DNA of 64,000 nt, from positions 5,580,001-5,644,000 of the forward strand of contig NZ_CP108484.1 in assembly GCF_036226505.1 (NCBI RefSeq). The letters are read 5' to 3'. The DNA comes from Kitasatospora sp. NBC_01246 (lineage in GTDB: Bacteria > Actinomycetota > Actinomycetes > Streptomycetales > Streptomycetaceae). Positions 19,478-27,711 of the stretch are shown here, one piece after another. Below the pieces are notes generated by a model. That model saw only the letters and a program-made list of their open reading frames with translations, had not been told where the DNA came from and made no database searches. A program made the position numbers and the translations under genes. The number at the start of each line of letters is the position of its first letter. Position 1 is the first letter of the stretch.

Positions 19478-19672
19478 TGGGAAGTCGACCGGTCCGACGT
19501 CCTGCTCCGGCCCCTTCCGCGACTCCCGTCACTACCCTCACTTCGGCCACTTCAGCGCTGCGACCTGCCCTGGTTCGTGCCCTGATAGCCCTTCGCTCAG
19601 CGCACGTGTGTCTGTATATATGATTTTTGGTGCACGGCTTCGGGGGCGCCGTGGACAACCGAACGGAGTGCG

Positions 19673-20971
19673 ATGTCCGACATCACCACCGAGGAGTCGC
19701 GCCGTGACGGCGTCGATCCGATCGTCCTGGCGCTGGCCGCGGCAGCCGCGGTGCTGGCCGCGCTGACCGTCAGGATCCTCATGCTGGACAGTGAGTCGTC
19801 GGACTACTACTACTTCCTCGGTCCGTGGTACCGGTACATCGCCGAGAACGGCGGCTTCAACGCTCTCAGCCACGCCGACTTCTCGGACTACAACGTCCCG
19901 TACCTCTACCTCATGGCCGCGCTCACCTACCTCCCGGTGACGGCGCTCGCCGGGATCAAGTGGGTCTCGATCCTCTTCGACCTCGCCCTGGCGTCCTACG
20001 TGTTCCGCATCGTGGAGCTGCGGTGGCCGCAGCGGCCGTGGCGCGCCCTCGGCGCCGCGGTGGTCGTGCTCTTCCTGCCCACGGTCGTCACCAACAGCGG
20101 CTGGTGGGGCCAGGCCGACGCGATCTTCACGACCTTCCTGGTGGGCGGCGTCTACCACCTGCTCCGGGACCGGCCCACCTGGGCGTGCGCGTTCTTCGGG
20201 ATCGCGCTCGCGTTCAAGCTCCAGGCCGTCTTCCTGTTCCCCGCCCTGCTGGTGCTCGTCCTGGCGAACCGGATCCCCTGGCGGAGCCTGTTCGCCGCCG
20301 TGGCCGCGTACGTGGCCCTCGACATCCCCGCCTTCCTGCTCGGCGCGGACCCGTGGCAGCTGCTGACCGTCTACACCCGGCAGCCGGACACGTACAAGGA
20401 CCTCACGCTCTACGCGCCGTCGGTGTACCAGTTCGTCTCCGTCCCGCAGGACGCCCAGGACACCGCGCGGGGCATCGGCGTCGTGGTCGCCGGCGTGGTG
20501 GTCCTGGCGCTGGTGGGGCTCGCGGTGTGGGCCCTGCGGCAGGCCGGCGCCGCCGCGGCCGGCCAGGCGGGGCGGCGGGTGCTCACGGACACCCGGATCC
20601 TGCTGCTGGCCACCGCCTCCGCGATCGCGGTGCCCTTCCTGCTGCCGTCGATGCACGAGCGCTACTTCTACATAGCCGACGTGCTCAGCGTGATCGTGGC
20701 CTTCCAGCTGCCCCGGCAGCTCTGGTACCTGCCGGTGCTGGTGCAGCTGTCCTCGTTCGGCAGCTACCTCAAGTTCATCAACCGCGACGTGGACCCGTAC
20801 CTGTCGATGCCGGCCCACGGCGTCCTGATGCTGTTCGCCCTGATCGCCGTCCTCCGGGTCACGGTCGCGGACCTCCGCCACCGGCCCACCGTCCCGTTGC
20901 CGCACCAGGCCGACGGGGGCGAGGCCCCGCCGACCCCGGCGCCGATCCCCCGAGCGACCCCGGCCACCTGA
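19673..20971 (+). CDS. Integral membrane glycosyltransferase (GT-C, Gpi18-like mannosyltransferase type)
   Basis: 432 aa with about 9-10 hydrophobic segments. Features of polyprenyl-sugar-dependent GT-C enzymes: an acidic first extracytoplasmic loop (DSESSDYYYFLGPWYRYI), the GWWGQADAIFT segment, FKLQAVFLFP, and LPSMHERYFYIADV near the C-terminal end. It would transfer a sugar from a polyprenyl-phosphate donor on the outer membrane face; donor and acceptor cannot be read from sequence. ATG 19673 follows CGGAG. The upstream 190 bp holds an AT-rich patch (TATATATGATTTTT, 19615-19628) that may be its promoter. It stands alone in the accessory region. Confidence 0.8.
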   Translation: MSDITTEESRRDGVDPIVLALAAAAAVLAALTVRILMLDSESSDYYYFLGPWYRYIAENGGFNALSHADFSDYNVPYLYLMAALTYLPVTALAGIKWVSILFDLALASYVFRIVELRWPQRPWRALGAAVVVLFLPTVVTNSGWWGQADAIFTTFLVGGVYHLLRDRPTWACAFFGIALAFKLQAVFLFPALLVLVLANRIPWRSLFAAVAAYVALDIPAFLLGADPWQLLTVYTRQPDTYKDLTLYAPSVYQFVSVPQDAQDTARGIGVVVAGVVVLALVGLAVWALRQAGAAAAGQAGRRVLTDTRILLLATASAIAVPFLLPSMHERYFYIADVLSVIVAFQLPRQLWYLPVLVQLSSFGSYLKFINRDVDPYLSMPAHGVLMLFALIAVLRVTVADLRHRPTVPLPHQADGGEAPPTPAPIPRATPAT

Positions 20972-21065
20972 CCACCCGCCCCGTAGTCGGTCGAGCTTCT
21001 CGAACGCCGTTAGGGCATTCCTGGCGGCTGAAGGCCCTCGGCCAGTGGCTCAGGTGACGGTCCGC

Positions 21066-21534
21066 CTAGCGGTCGTGCAGCACCTGCGGTCTGGTGACCG
21101 GGACGACGGTCAGTAGCCCGTCGAGGCCCTTGAAGTCGTCGGGATTCGTCGTGAACAGAGGAAGGCCCTCGGCGATGGCGATGGCGGCGATCATCAGATC
21201 CGCCACGCGTCGGCGAGGCTTGCGGCCGCTGCTGATGACGGCAGCGCAGACGCGGCCGTAGATGCGGGCCGCCTCCGTGTCGAACGGAATGGGGTCGAAC
21301 TCGTTCTCCGCACGTTGGAGCACGTTGGAGCACGTCGAGTCGTCGGGCACGTTCGGTGTGCTCGTCGTAGTCGTTCTGCTCCTCGTTCCTGCGGACCTCA
21401 TGCGGTCCCGAAGAGAGCTCGGCCAGCGTGATCGCCGTGATGGCCATCTCTGCGGGTAGTTCGTCCGGGTCTACCCACTTGCGCAGGATCATGATGTCGG
21501 TGTCCAGGATGCCTTGTTGGATGTCACCGGCCAT
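21066..21534 (-). pseudogene. VapC-type PIN toxin, frameshifted by a 10-bp tandem duplication
   Basis: The 5' part (from ATG 21534) reads MAGDIQQGILDTDIMILRKW... through RARRLDVLQRA, then shifts. The 3' part in another frame reads VLQRAENEFDPIPFDTEAARIYG... to VLHDR. The junction carries the 10-mer CACGTTGGAG twice in direct tandem (21311-21320 and 21321-21330). Removing one copy joins the halves into a normal PIN protein of about 150 residues with the expected acidic residues (LDTD, LAEL, RVADLM, TNPDDF). As written, translation runs out of frame to 21010, giving a chimeric product of about 174 residues lacking the catalytic C-terminal half. The start overlaps the antitoxin gene end by about 11 bp. 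Confidence 0.88.
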
Positions 21535-21793
21535 AGGGGTCATCCGTCTGCTGCTCGGCCAAGGCGTCCTGGTCGGCGCGGAAGGAATCCAGGGAGATGT
21601 CCGGGGCGCTACGTGACATGGCTGTGAACTCGCTCCGTGGGACGAATCGTCGCCGCCTTCGTGGCGGGATCAGCTCGCCGATCCGGTGCCCGTCACGTGT
21701 GACCGTGAAGGAGTGGCCTGCCTGAACGGCGTCCATGATCTCCTTCGACCGACTTCGTAGATCTCTTTGAGTGATCTCGGGCTGCACTGACAT
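21524..21793 (-). CDS. Phd/YefM-type antitoxin
   Basis: 89 aa from ATG 21793 (an in-frame ATG at 21820 would add 9 residues). The N-terminal DNA-binding/dimerisation part EITQRDLRSRSKEIMDAVQAGHSFTVTRDGHRIGELIP is typical of Phd/YefM. The C-terminal part (SAPDISLDSFRADQDALAEQ) is the usual toxin-binding tail and has the hydrophobic-acidic pattern. It is intact although its toxin partner downstream is broken. Confidence 0.88.
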   Translation of the reverse strand: MSVQPEITQRDLRSRSKEIMDAVQAGHSFTVTRDGHRIGELIPPRRRRRFVPRSEFTAMSRSAPDISLDSFRADQDALAEQQTDDPYGR

Positions 21794-21883
21794 GAGTTCA
21801 GCGCAATCCCGCTGTGCCACCCTGTGCTACTGCGTGGCACGGGACTCGGAACGCCCTTGGCGCAGGCAGCCCGCCGCCGGCGG

Positions 21884-22609
21884 TTACCGGGGGCCGGGGA
21901 GGCGTAGGGCCAGGCCGTCGAGGATGACGTTCAGGCCGTAGGTGAACTTCTCGTTGCGCAGGGCCACCGGGTCGACGCCGATCGCCGCCGCGTACGCGGC
22001 GGAGAGGTGCTCGGTGTCGGCCGCCGCCTCCTGGGCGGTGGGGATCAGGCCCGCGATGAACTCGGCCTCGGTCTGGCCGGAGCGGGCCACCGTGGTCAGC
22101 CAGGCCGTCTCCGTCGTGCTCATCCCGATCACGTAGGTGATCACGGTCTCGATCGCGCGCTCCGGCTCGGGGAACCCGGCGGTGACGAACAGGGCGGCCA
22201 CGCGCTCGGAGTAGGCCTTCAGGTTGGGGCCGAGGTAGGCGAGCCCCGCCTGGCCAAGGACCGAGGCGAGCCACGGGTGCCGCAGCGCGGTCGCGCGGAA
22301 GGACTCGGCGGCCTCGGCGACGGCCTCCCGCCAGTCGGGGCTGTCGGCGGGCGGGACGGTGCTCTCGCCGAAGACCTCGTCCACCGCGAGCTCCATCAGC
22401 TCGTCCTTGGTGGCCACGTGCCGGTAGAGGGACGTCGCGCCCGCGTTCAGGCGGGCGCCGAGCTTGCGCATGCTGAGCGCGTCGATGCCGTCGGCGTCCA
22501 GCACGGCGATCGCCTCACGGACGATGGCGGCCCGGTTGAGCGCCGGCTGCTCCGCCTCCCGCCGCTGCCGTGCCCAGACGGACGGGGCCGGGTTCGCCTT
22601 GGTGGCCAT
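21884..22609 (-). CDS. TetR-family repressor with TetR-like C-terminal domain
   Basis: 241 aa. The HTH lies at about residues 25-70 (NRAAIVREAIAVLDADGIDALSMRKLGARLNAGATSLYRHVATKDELMEL). The rest is a helical ligand-binding domain of the TetR_C class (LRHPWLASVLGQAGLAYLGPN...). AGGAG precedes ATG 22609. It is divergent from an MFS drug exporter across 137 bp containing palindromic operators, the classic arrangement for ligand-induced efflux. Confidence 0.9.
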   Translation of the reverse strand: MATKANPAPSVWARQRREAEQPALNRAAIVREAIAVLDADGIDALSMRKLGARLNAGATSLYRHVATKDELMELAVDEVFGESTVPPADSPDWREAVAEAAESFRATALRHPWLASVLGQAGLAYLGPNLKAYSERVAALFVTAGFPEPERAIETVITYVIGMSTTETAWLTTVARSGQTEAEFIAGLIPTAQEAAADTEHLSAAYAAAIGVDPVALRNEKFTYGLNVILDGLALRLPGPR

Positions 22610-22633
22610 GCGGTTCTCCTCTTCACATCTTCC

Positions 22634-22709
22634 TGCGTACGCCGTGCGCATCCAGCGTACAGGTGCAGTGGGTTGCGCACACTGTTCCGCTCTGCGTACA
22701 GTGTGCGCA
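22634..22709. promoter_or_regulatory. TetR operator region between repressor and MFS genes
   Basis: Two related 17-bp palindromes, TGCGTACGCCGTGCGCA (22634-22650) and TGCGTACAGTGTGCGCA (22693-22709), share the half-site TGCGyAC. In addition TGCGCACACTGT (22674-22685) and ACAGTGTGCGCA (22698-22709) form a perfect 12-bp inverted repeat with a 12-bp spacer. These are the likely binding sites of the divergent TetR protein. A further half-site GTGCGCA occurs near 22723-22729. Confidence 0.7.
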
Positions 22710-22746
22710 GCGAAGGAACAGCGTGCGCAACTCGGAGGGACAACCC

Positions 22747-24246
22747 ATGGAAACCCGCAACCCACGTCGTTGGTGGATCCTCGTCGTGCTCTGCCTCAGC
22801 ACGCTGGTCCTGGTGATCGACGGCATGGCGCTCACGGTGGCGGTGCCGTCGATGACGGAGTCCATCGGGGCGAGCGCCCAGGACACCCAGTGGATCCTCG
22901 ACTCCTACATCCTGGTCTTCGCCGGGCTGCTGCTCACCTCGGGCAGCCTCGGGGACCGGTTCGGCCGCCGTAAGGTGATGATCATCGGCCTGCTGCTGTT
23001 CGGCGCCGCCTCACTGGCCGCGACCTACTGCACCAGCCCCGGTGAGGTCATCGCGGCCCGCGTCGCGATGGGTGTCGGCGGTGCGCTGATCATGCCGTCC
23101 ACCCTCTCCATCCTGATCACCGTCTTCGACGAGGACGAGCGCAGCAAGGCGATGGCGGCCTGGGGCTCGGTGTCGATGCTCGGCCTGGTCGGCAGCCCGG
23201 TACTCGGCGGCGTCCTGATCGACCACTTCTCCTGGCACTCGATCTTCTTCATCAACGTCCCGGTCGTCGTCCTCGCCGTCGTCGCCGCCCTGACCCTCAT
23301 GCCGGAGTCGAAGGGCCCCTGGCAGAAGGCCGACCCGCTGGGCGCGGTGCTCTCCGCCGTCGGCATGACCGCCATGATCTGGTGGATCATCGAGATCCCG
23401 CAGCACGGCGCCTTCGACGGCCGCTCCGCCGTCACCCTGATCGTCGCCGTCGTCGCCCTCGGCGGGTTCGTGATCTGGGAGAACGTCACCTCCGAGCCGA
23501 TGGTCCCGCTCGCCCTGTTCAAGCACCGCAACTTCAGCGGCGGCTCGCTCTCGCTGACCCTCGTCCAGATCGGCAACGGCGGTCTGCTGCTCGTCCTCAC
23601 CCAGTACTTGCAGTTCGTGCTCGGGTACTCCCCGGTCAAGGCGGGCCTCGCCTTCGTGCCGCTGGCCGTGGCCGCGCTGATCGGCAACGGCGCCGGTGCC
23701 GGGCTCGCCGCGAAGATCGGCAACCGCCTGCTCGTCCTGGTCGGCATGCTGCTCATGGCCGCCGCCTTCGGCCTCCTGAGCACGGTCTCCGCCGACGCCG
23801 GGTTCACCCTCCCGGCCGTCGCCCTCGGCCTGCTCGGCCTCGGCGCCGGGCTGGCGATGCCGGCCGCCATCGGCGCCCTGATGGGCACCATCCCCGCCGA
23901 GAAGGCGGGCGTCGGCTCCGCCCTGAACGACACCATCCAGCAGGCCGGCAGCGCGCTCGGCATCGCCATCCTCGGCTCCCTGCTCTCCAGCCGGTTCGCC
24001 CGGGAGATGCCCGCCGACAGCTCCGCGCAGGCCAAGCGCTCGATCGGCGACGCCCTGGCCGCCGCCGGCGGCGACGCCGGACTGGTCCACTCCGCCCGGG
24101 AGGCCTTCACCTCCTCGATGTCGACCACCTTCACGATCAGCGCGGTCGGCGTCCTCGCCGCGGCCCTGCTCGCCACCCTGGTCATGCGGGACAGGAAGGC
24201 CGCGCCGACCGACGTCCAGGCGGAGGAGGCCACGCTGGCCGCCTGA
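22747..24246 (+). CDS. MFS exporter, DHA2 (EmrB/QacA, 14-TM) family
   Basis: 499 aa, about 14 membrane spans. Family motifs: WILDSYILVFAGLLLTSGSLGDRFGRRKVM (motif A region at about 57-85), GSVSMLGLVGSPVLGGVLID (motif C), and the late GVGSALNDTIQQAGSALGIA. ATG 22747 follows GGAGGGA. A proton-driven drug or metabolite exporter controlled by the adjacent TetR; the substrate is unknown. It ends before a 20-bp terminator. Confidence 0.92.
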   Translation: METRNPRRWWILVVLCLSTLVLVIDGMALTVAVPSMTESIGASAQDTQWILDSYILVFAGLLLTSGSLGDRFGRRKVMIIGLLLFGAASLAATYCTSPGEVIAARVAMGVGGALIMPSTLSILITVFDEDERSKAMAAWGSVSMLGLVGSPVLGGVLIDHFSWHSIFFINVPVVVLAVVAALTLMPESKGPWQKADPLGAVLSAVGMTAMIWWIIEIPQHGAFDGRSAVTLIVAVVALGGFVIWENVTSEPMVPLALFKHRNFSGGSLSLTLVQIGNGGLLLVLTQYLQFVLGYSPVKAGLAFVPLAVAALIGNGAGAGLAAKIGNRLLVLVGMLLMAAAFGLLSTVSADAGFTLPAVALGLLGLGAGLAMPAAIGALMGTIPAEKAGVGSALNDTIQQAGSALGIAILGSLLSSRFAREMPADSSAQAKRSIGDALAAAGGDAGLVHSAREAFTSSMSTTFTISAVGVLAAALLATLVMRDRKAAPTDVQAEEATLAA

Positions 24247-24260
24247 CGCCCCGCCCGTCC

Positions 24261-24305
24261 GCCGGGAAGGCCGGCCACCCGCTCCGGGTGGCCGGCCTTC
24301 CCGGC
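24261..24305. terminator. Strong bidirectional terminator hairpin
   Basis: A perfect 20-bp stem: the left arm (24261-24280, begins GCCGGGAAGG) pairs with the right arm (24286-24305) around a 5-nt loop. It sits between the convergent MFS and membrane-HTH genes and would serve both. Confidence 0.85.
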
Positions 24306-24324
24306 GTGGGGGCGCGGCCCGGGG

Positions 24325-25635
24325 TCAGTCCTCGGTCGAGGTGGGGGTCCAGCCCGTGCGGTCGTCCTGGTAGAAGTAGCCCGGCGCGCCCTTCAGGCCC
24401 ATGGTGCGGAAGGGCTTGTCGTTGGCGTCCTTGACGGTCTGGGTGCCGCGGCTGCTACCGCTGCTCCACTCCAGCTCCAGGTACCAGCTGACGTCCTGCC
24501 CGGCGGTCCCGGCCTCGACGTTCAGCACCTGGGGGTCGGTGGCCGAGACCCGGTAGGGGAAGTCCGAGACGGTCTTGGCCTTCACCTCGCCCTCCTGGGC
24601 GGGGACGGCCACCGGCCGGGGGGCCGCCGCGTCGAGGTCGACCGAGAAGGCCGCCGGGGTGATGCTGCCGCCGCAGCCGGAGCCCATCGTGTACGCGTTC
24701 CACTTCGGGGCCGGGCGGGTGCTGACCACGTGCACGTAGAGGGCGTGCAGGACGACCGGGACGGCGGAGTCGCCCTGCGCCGTCACCTGCAGCCGCAGGT
24801 GCCCGGCGGGGACGGCCTCCTGGGCGGCCGCCCAGCTGTCCGTCCGCTTGGGGCTCGGGGGCGCGGGCACCGAGCGCGGCGCCTTGGCGGTCAGGAACCA
24901 CTGGCCGCAGGGGCTGCCCCAGTTGTCGGTCAGGACGGTGACCTGGAACGGGGCCGGTGTGGCCGCGCTCGTCGCGGTGGCGGTCGCGGCAGGGGTCGTG
25001 TCGGACGCCGGAGCGGACGGCGGCCCGGCGACCGGTGCCGGGGCCGCCGGGGTGGAGGGGGCGCCGGCGGCGGTCGGGGACGGGGGAGCCGCCGACGGGG
25101 TGCCGCCGTGCCCGCTCGGGACGAGGAGCGGGATCGCGGCGGCGACGAGGGCCACGGCCGCCGCGCTCAGCAGGATCCGCGGGTACGGGAGCCTGCGGCG
25201 CCGGGTCTCGCCGTCGGCGGGGTCGCCCTGGGGGCTGCGCGCGGAGTGCAGGGCGTCGACGGGCGGCAGCGTCGCCTCCTGGGCGGTCGCCGGAAGCGGG
25301 GCGTCGGGGGCTTCAGGGGCCACGGTGACCACAGGGGTCGGCTTCGGCTCGGCGGGCTCCGGCCGGACCGGTTCGCGGGCGGGCTCACGGCGCCGGGCCG
25401 CGTCCGCCAGGATCCAGCGGCGGTGCAGTTCGACGAGCTCGTCCGCGCCCGCCCCGCAGACCCGGGCGAACCGCTCCACCGGCGCGTACTCGTTGGGGAC
25501 GGCGGCGCCGTTGCAGTAGCGGTGCAGCGTGGACGTGCTGACGTGCAGCCGGGTGGCGAGCGTGCCGTAGCTGCGACCCGAACGGTCCTTCAGCTCCCTC
25601 AGCATCGACGCGAACTCGTCGGTCTCCACGCTCAT
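24325..25635 (-). CDS. Membrane-anchored HTH protein with extracytoplasmic domain
   Basis: 436 aa. A cytoplasmic XRE-type helix-turn-helix at about residues 5-60 (YGTLATRLHVSTSTLHRYCNG), a Pro/Glu/Ala linker, one transmembrane helix at about 154-172, a Pro/Ala/Thr-rich stretch to about 230, then an extracytoplasmic domain with two Cys (SPCGQWFLT and GSGCGGS) that may form a disulfide. Such one-span HTH proteins are frequent in Streptomyces; they may sense an outside signal, but no target is known. ATG 25635 is preceded by GAGGGGG. Confidence 0.8.
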   Translation of the reverse strand: MSVETDEFASMLRELKDRSGRSYGTLATRLHVSTSTLHRYCNGAAVPNEYAPVERFARVCGAGADELVELHRRWILADAARRREPAREPVRPEPAEPKPTPVVTVAPEAPDAPLPATAQEATLPPVDALHSARSPQGDPADGETRRRRLPYPRILLSAAAVALVAAAIPLLVPSGHGGTPSAAPPSPTAAGAPSTPAAPAPVAGPPSAPASDTTPAATATATSAATPAPFQVTVLTDNWGSPCGQWFLTAKAPRSVPAPPSPKRTDSWAAAQEAVPAGHLRLQVTAQGDSAVPVVLHALYVHVVSTRPAPKWNAYTMGSGCGGSITPAAFSVDLDAAAPRPVAVPAQEGEVKAKTVSDFPYRVSATDPQVLNVEAGTAGQDVSWYLELEWSSGSSRGTQTVKDANDKPFRTMGLKGAPGYFYQDDRTGWTPTSTED

Positions 25636-25843
25636 CCGGCGCCCCCTCGTTCCGGTCCGGCGTTCCAGGCGGCACCGAATCCGCAGATCACGGTACCTGT
25701 CGCCGTTCCAGCGTCCCGAACTCCCCGGGGGGTCTGGCGGCCGGGACGCCTTCCGGGCCACTGTGCGGTGCAGCGGCGGTCCGCCCTTCGGCCGAGGGGG
25801 CCCGCCCGTACCGACCGAGTCCTCAGCGGAGAAGAGCAGCCAC

Positions 25844-26107
25844 GTGTCCGTCCACCTCCACCGAATCCTGATCACCTGCGCGCTGCTCCTGCTCGGGGCG
25901 GGCGCCCTCCGGGTGCTGCTCCGGCGGCCGGGCCCGCGCCGGGCCGGTGCGGACGGGGGCCGCCCGGTGGCCGATCGGCCGGAGCCGGGCGGTGGCGCCC
26001 GGCGCTGCCCCGGTCGGGTGGCGCGGACCCGGGGCAACTGCCGCGGCCCGGTCCGTCCGGTGCCCCGCCGCTGCCGGCTCACCGGGCCGGGGGCCGTGCG
26101 GCACTGA
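25844..26107 (+). CDS. Possible small membrane protein (doubtful)
   Basis: 87 aa from GTG 25844: VSVHLHRILITCALLLLGAGALRVLL gives one plausible membrane helix, followed by an Arg/Pro/Gly-rich tail without recognisable domain. GGAGAAGAG lies upstream but is distant. High GC makes open frames common here, and the tail looks non-coding. It may instead be part of a long leader before the protease gene. Reported because the 750-bp gap 25636-26383 holds nothing else. Confidence 0.25.
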   Translation: MSVHLHRILITCALLLLGAGALRVLLRRPGPRRAGADGGRPVADRPEPGGGARRCPGRVARTRGNCRGPVRPVPRRCRLTGPGAVRH

Positions 26108-26383
26108 GGGGCCGCCCGTCGGCCGGGGCGTCAACGCGGTGGCTCCCTGCGCCACTTTCGGGTACGGGCGCCGTGCCGCCCGCCCCCGTCAGGGCTTCTG
26201 CCCGCCCACCCGCCGCCGGTGCCCGGTCCGCCGGCCCGGGATCCGCGGTGGGACCCGATCGTGGGTACCGGAACCGCGAGCGCCGGTGCCCCTTTCGGCC
26301 CGCTGCCCTTTTGCCCCTTCGCCCCTTCGGCCTGACCACCTTCGCCCCGACGACCTCCGCCCTGAGCGATCCGCCCGAGAGAG

Positions 26384-27154
26384 ATGCGAGCCCACCCGAT
26401 GCGCAAGCCGTACCGACGCCCGTTGACCGTCCTGCTGGCCTCCGCCGCCCTGGTGGCCGTCGCCGCCACCCCGGCCGCCGCCGTCCACGGGGGCACCGAC
26501 ACCACCACCGCCGCCAACCCGTTCGTCGTGGCCCTGGAGACGGCCGGCGGCGAGCAGTGGTGCACGGGTGCCCTGATCGCCCCCACCAAGGTGCTCACCG
26601 CCGGCCCCTGCGTGGCCGAGGCAGACGACCCGACCACGCTGCGGGTGATCGCCGGCCGGACCGACCTGACCGGCCACGGCGGGCAGGTGCGGCGGGTGCG
26701 GAGCGCCGCGGTCGACCCCCGGTACACCTCCGCCCTGGACCACGACTCGGCCGTCCTCACCCTGGACCGGCCGCTGAACGCGCGGACCGTCCGGGTCGCG
26801 ACGAACCGGGACGAGGCGCTGTACCGGTACGGCCGCACGGCGACCGTCTACGGCTTCGGCCGGACGGGCGACGGCGGCCCGGGGACCCACCTGAAGAAGG
26901 CCGCGCTCACGCTCTCGCCGCTGTCCGGCTGCGAGCCCTACACCGGTCCGGGCGACTCCCCGCGGCTGAAGGTCTGCGGCAGCCCCCGGCCCGGGACGGC
27001 CGACAGCATCTGCAAGGGCGACTCCGGCGGGCCGCTCGTGGTCGACGGCGTGGTGATCGGCATCGTCTCGACGGGCAACAAGTACTGCGACACCCAGCAC
27101 CCCGTCTCGGTCTTCACCCGCGCCACCGACGTACCGGCGCAGATCCTCCGCTAG
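26384..27154 (+). CDS. Secreted trypsin-like (S1) protein lacking the catalytic His
   Basis: 256 aa (or 251 from ATG 26399). A Sec signal peptide (RRPLTVLLASAALVAVAATPAAA) is followed by a chymotrypsin-fold domain starting VHGGTD. Asp 121 (LDHDSAVL) and Ser 214 (CKGDSGGPL) of the triad are present. The His motif TAAHC reads TAGPC, with Pro 75 at the His position (codon CCC, 26606-26608). Cys pairs expected for the fold are kept. It should therefore be a weak or dead protease, perhaps a binding or inhibitor-like protein. No neighbour explains a role. Start choice is uncertain because neither ATG has well-spaced Shine-Dalgarno. Confidence 0.85.
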   Translation: MRAHPMRKPYRRPLTVLLASAALVAVAATPAAAVHGGTDTTTAANPFVVALETAGGEQWCTGALIAPTKVLTAGPCVAEADDPTTLRVIAGRTDLTGHGGQVRRVRSAAVDPRYTSALDHDSAVLTLDRPLNARTVRVATNRDEALYRYGRTATVYGFGRTGDGGPGTHLKKAALTLSPLSGCEPYTGPGDSPRLKVCGSPRPGTADSICKGDSGGPLVVDGVVIGIVSTGNKYCDTQHPVSVFTRATDVPAQILR

Positions 27155-27218
27155 CTCCGGCCGCGGCCGCTCCGGTCGCGCCCCCTTCGGCTGCACCCCC
27201 CTTAGGCTGCTCCGCGGG

Positions 27219-27626
27219 TCAGCCGGCCGGTCGGGTGGCCTGCTGCTCGGCCAGCCGGCGGTGGGCCTCGGGCCAGCCGACGGGGAGCTGCTCGACCGGG
27301 GCCTGCCAGTAGGTGAACACGGACTCCCGCATGGTCGAGCGCAGGCCGGTCATGATCGAGCGGTGCGGCTCGGCGCGGGCGAAGTCCTGGAGCGCCTCCT
27401 GGCTCTCCCAGGCCGACAGCGTGTAGAAGGTCCGTTTGGTCGGGCGGGCGATCAGCGAGGCGCCGAGGGCGCCGGGCGCGGACTGGATCTGGCGCCAGAC
27501 GGCGTACGACTTCAGGAGGAAGCGCGGGACGTCGCCGAGCGAGCGGACCTCGAACCGGGAGGCCATCACGACGGCCTGCGTGCCGGGAGTGGCCGGGTGC
27601 GGGGTGATCCAGGGAATCGTGGGCAT
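27219..27626 (-). CDS. DUF3291 / monooxygenase-like dimeric alpha-beta barrel protein
   Basis: 135 aa from ATG 27626 (GGAGG about 10 nt upstream). The segments VVMASRFEVRSLGDVPRFLL and TKRTFYTLSAWESQEALQDFARAEPHRSIM are typical of small ferredoxin-fold proteins related to antibiotic biosynthesis monooxygenases and spheroidene monooxygenase-like proteins. The reaction is unknown. It is divergent from a MerR regulator with a dyad in the shared promoter, so it is the likely target gene. Confidence 0.78.
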   Translation of the reverse strand: MPTIPWITPHPATPGTQAVVMASRFEVRSLGDVPRFLLKSYAVWRQIQSAPGALGASLIARPTKRTFYTLSAWESQEALQDFARAEPHRSIMTGLRSTMRESVFTYWQAPVEQLPVGWPEAHRRLAEQQATRPAG

Positions 27627-27657
27627 GGCTGACGCGCCTCCGTTGTTGGGTAGTGGC

Positions 27658-27676
27658 ACTATCTATGTTAGACAGT
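27658..27676. promoter_or_regulatory. 19-bp dyad between DUF3291 and MerR genes
   Basis: ACTATCTATGTTAGACAGT (27658-27676) is a near-perfect dyad: ACTxTCTA on one arm, TAGAxAGT on the other, spacer TGT. This size and symmetry fit a MerR-family operator placed inside the promoter spacer. It lies in the 85-bp gap and is AT-rich compared with its surroundings. Confidence 0.6.
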
Positions 27677-27711
27677 AGAGGTATCCAATAGCTAGGGGAA
27701 AGCGGAGCACC

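Noticed and set aside
21010..21543. 174-codon minus-strand frame as a real protein
   Set aside because: Only its N-terminal half is PIN-like; after the 10-bp duplication it reads an unnatural Arg/Pro-rich frame, while the true C-terminus continues in another frame.
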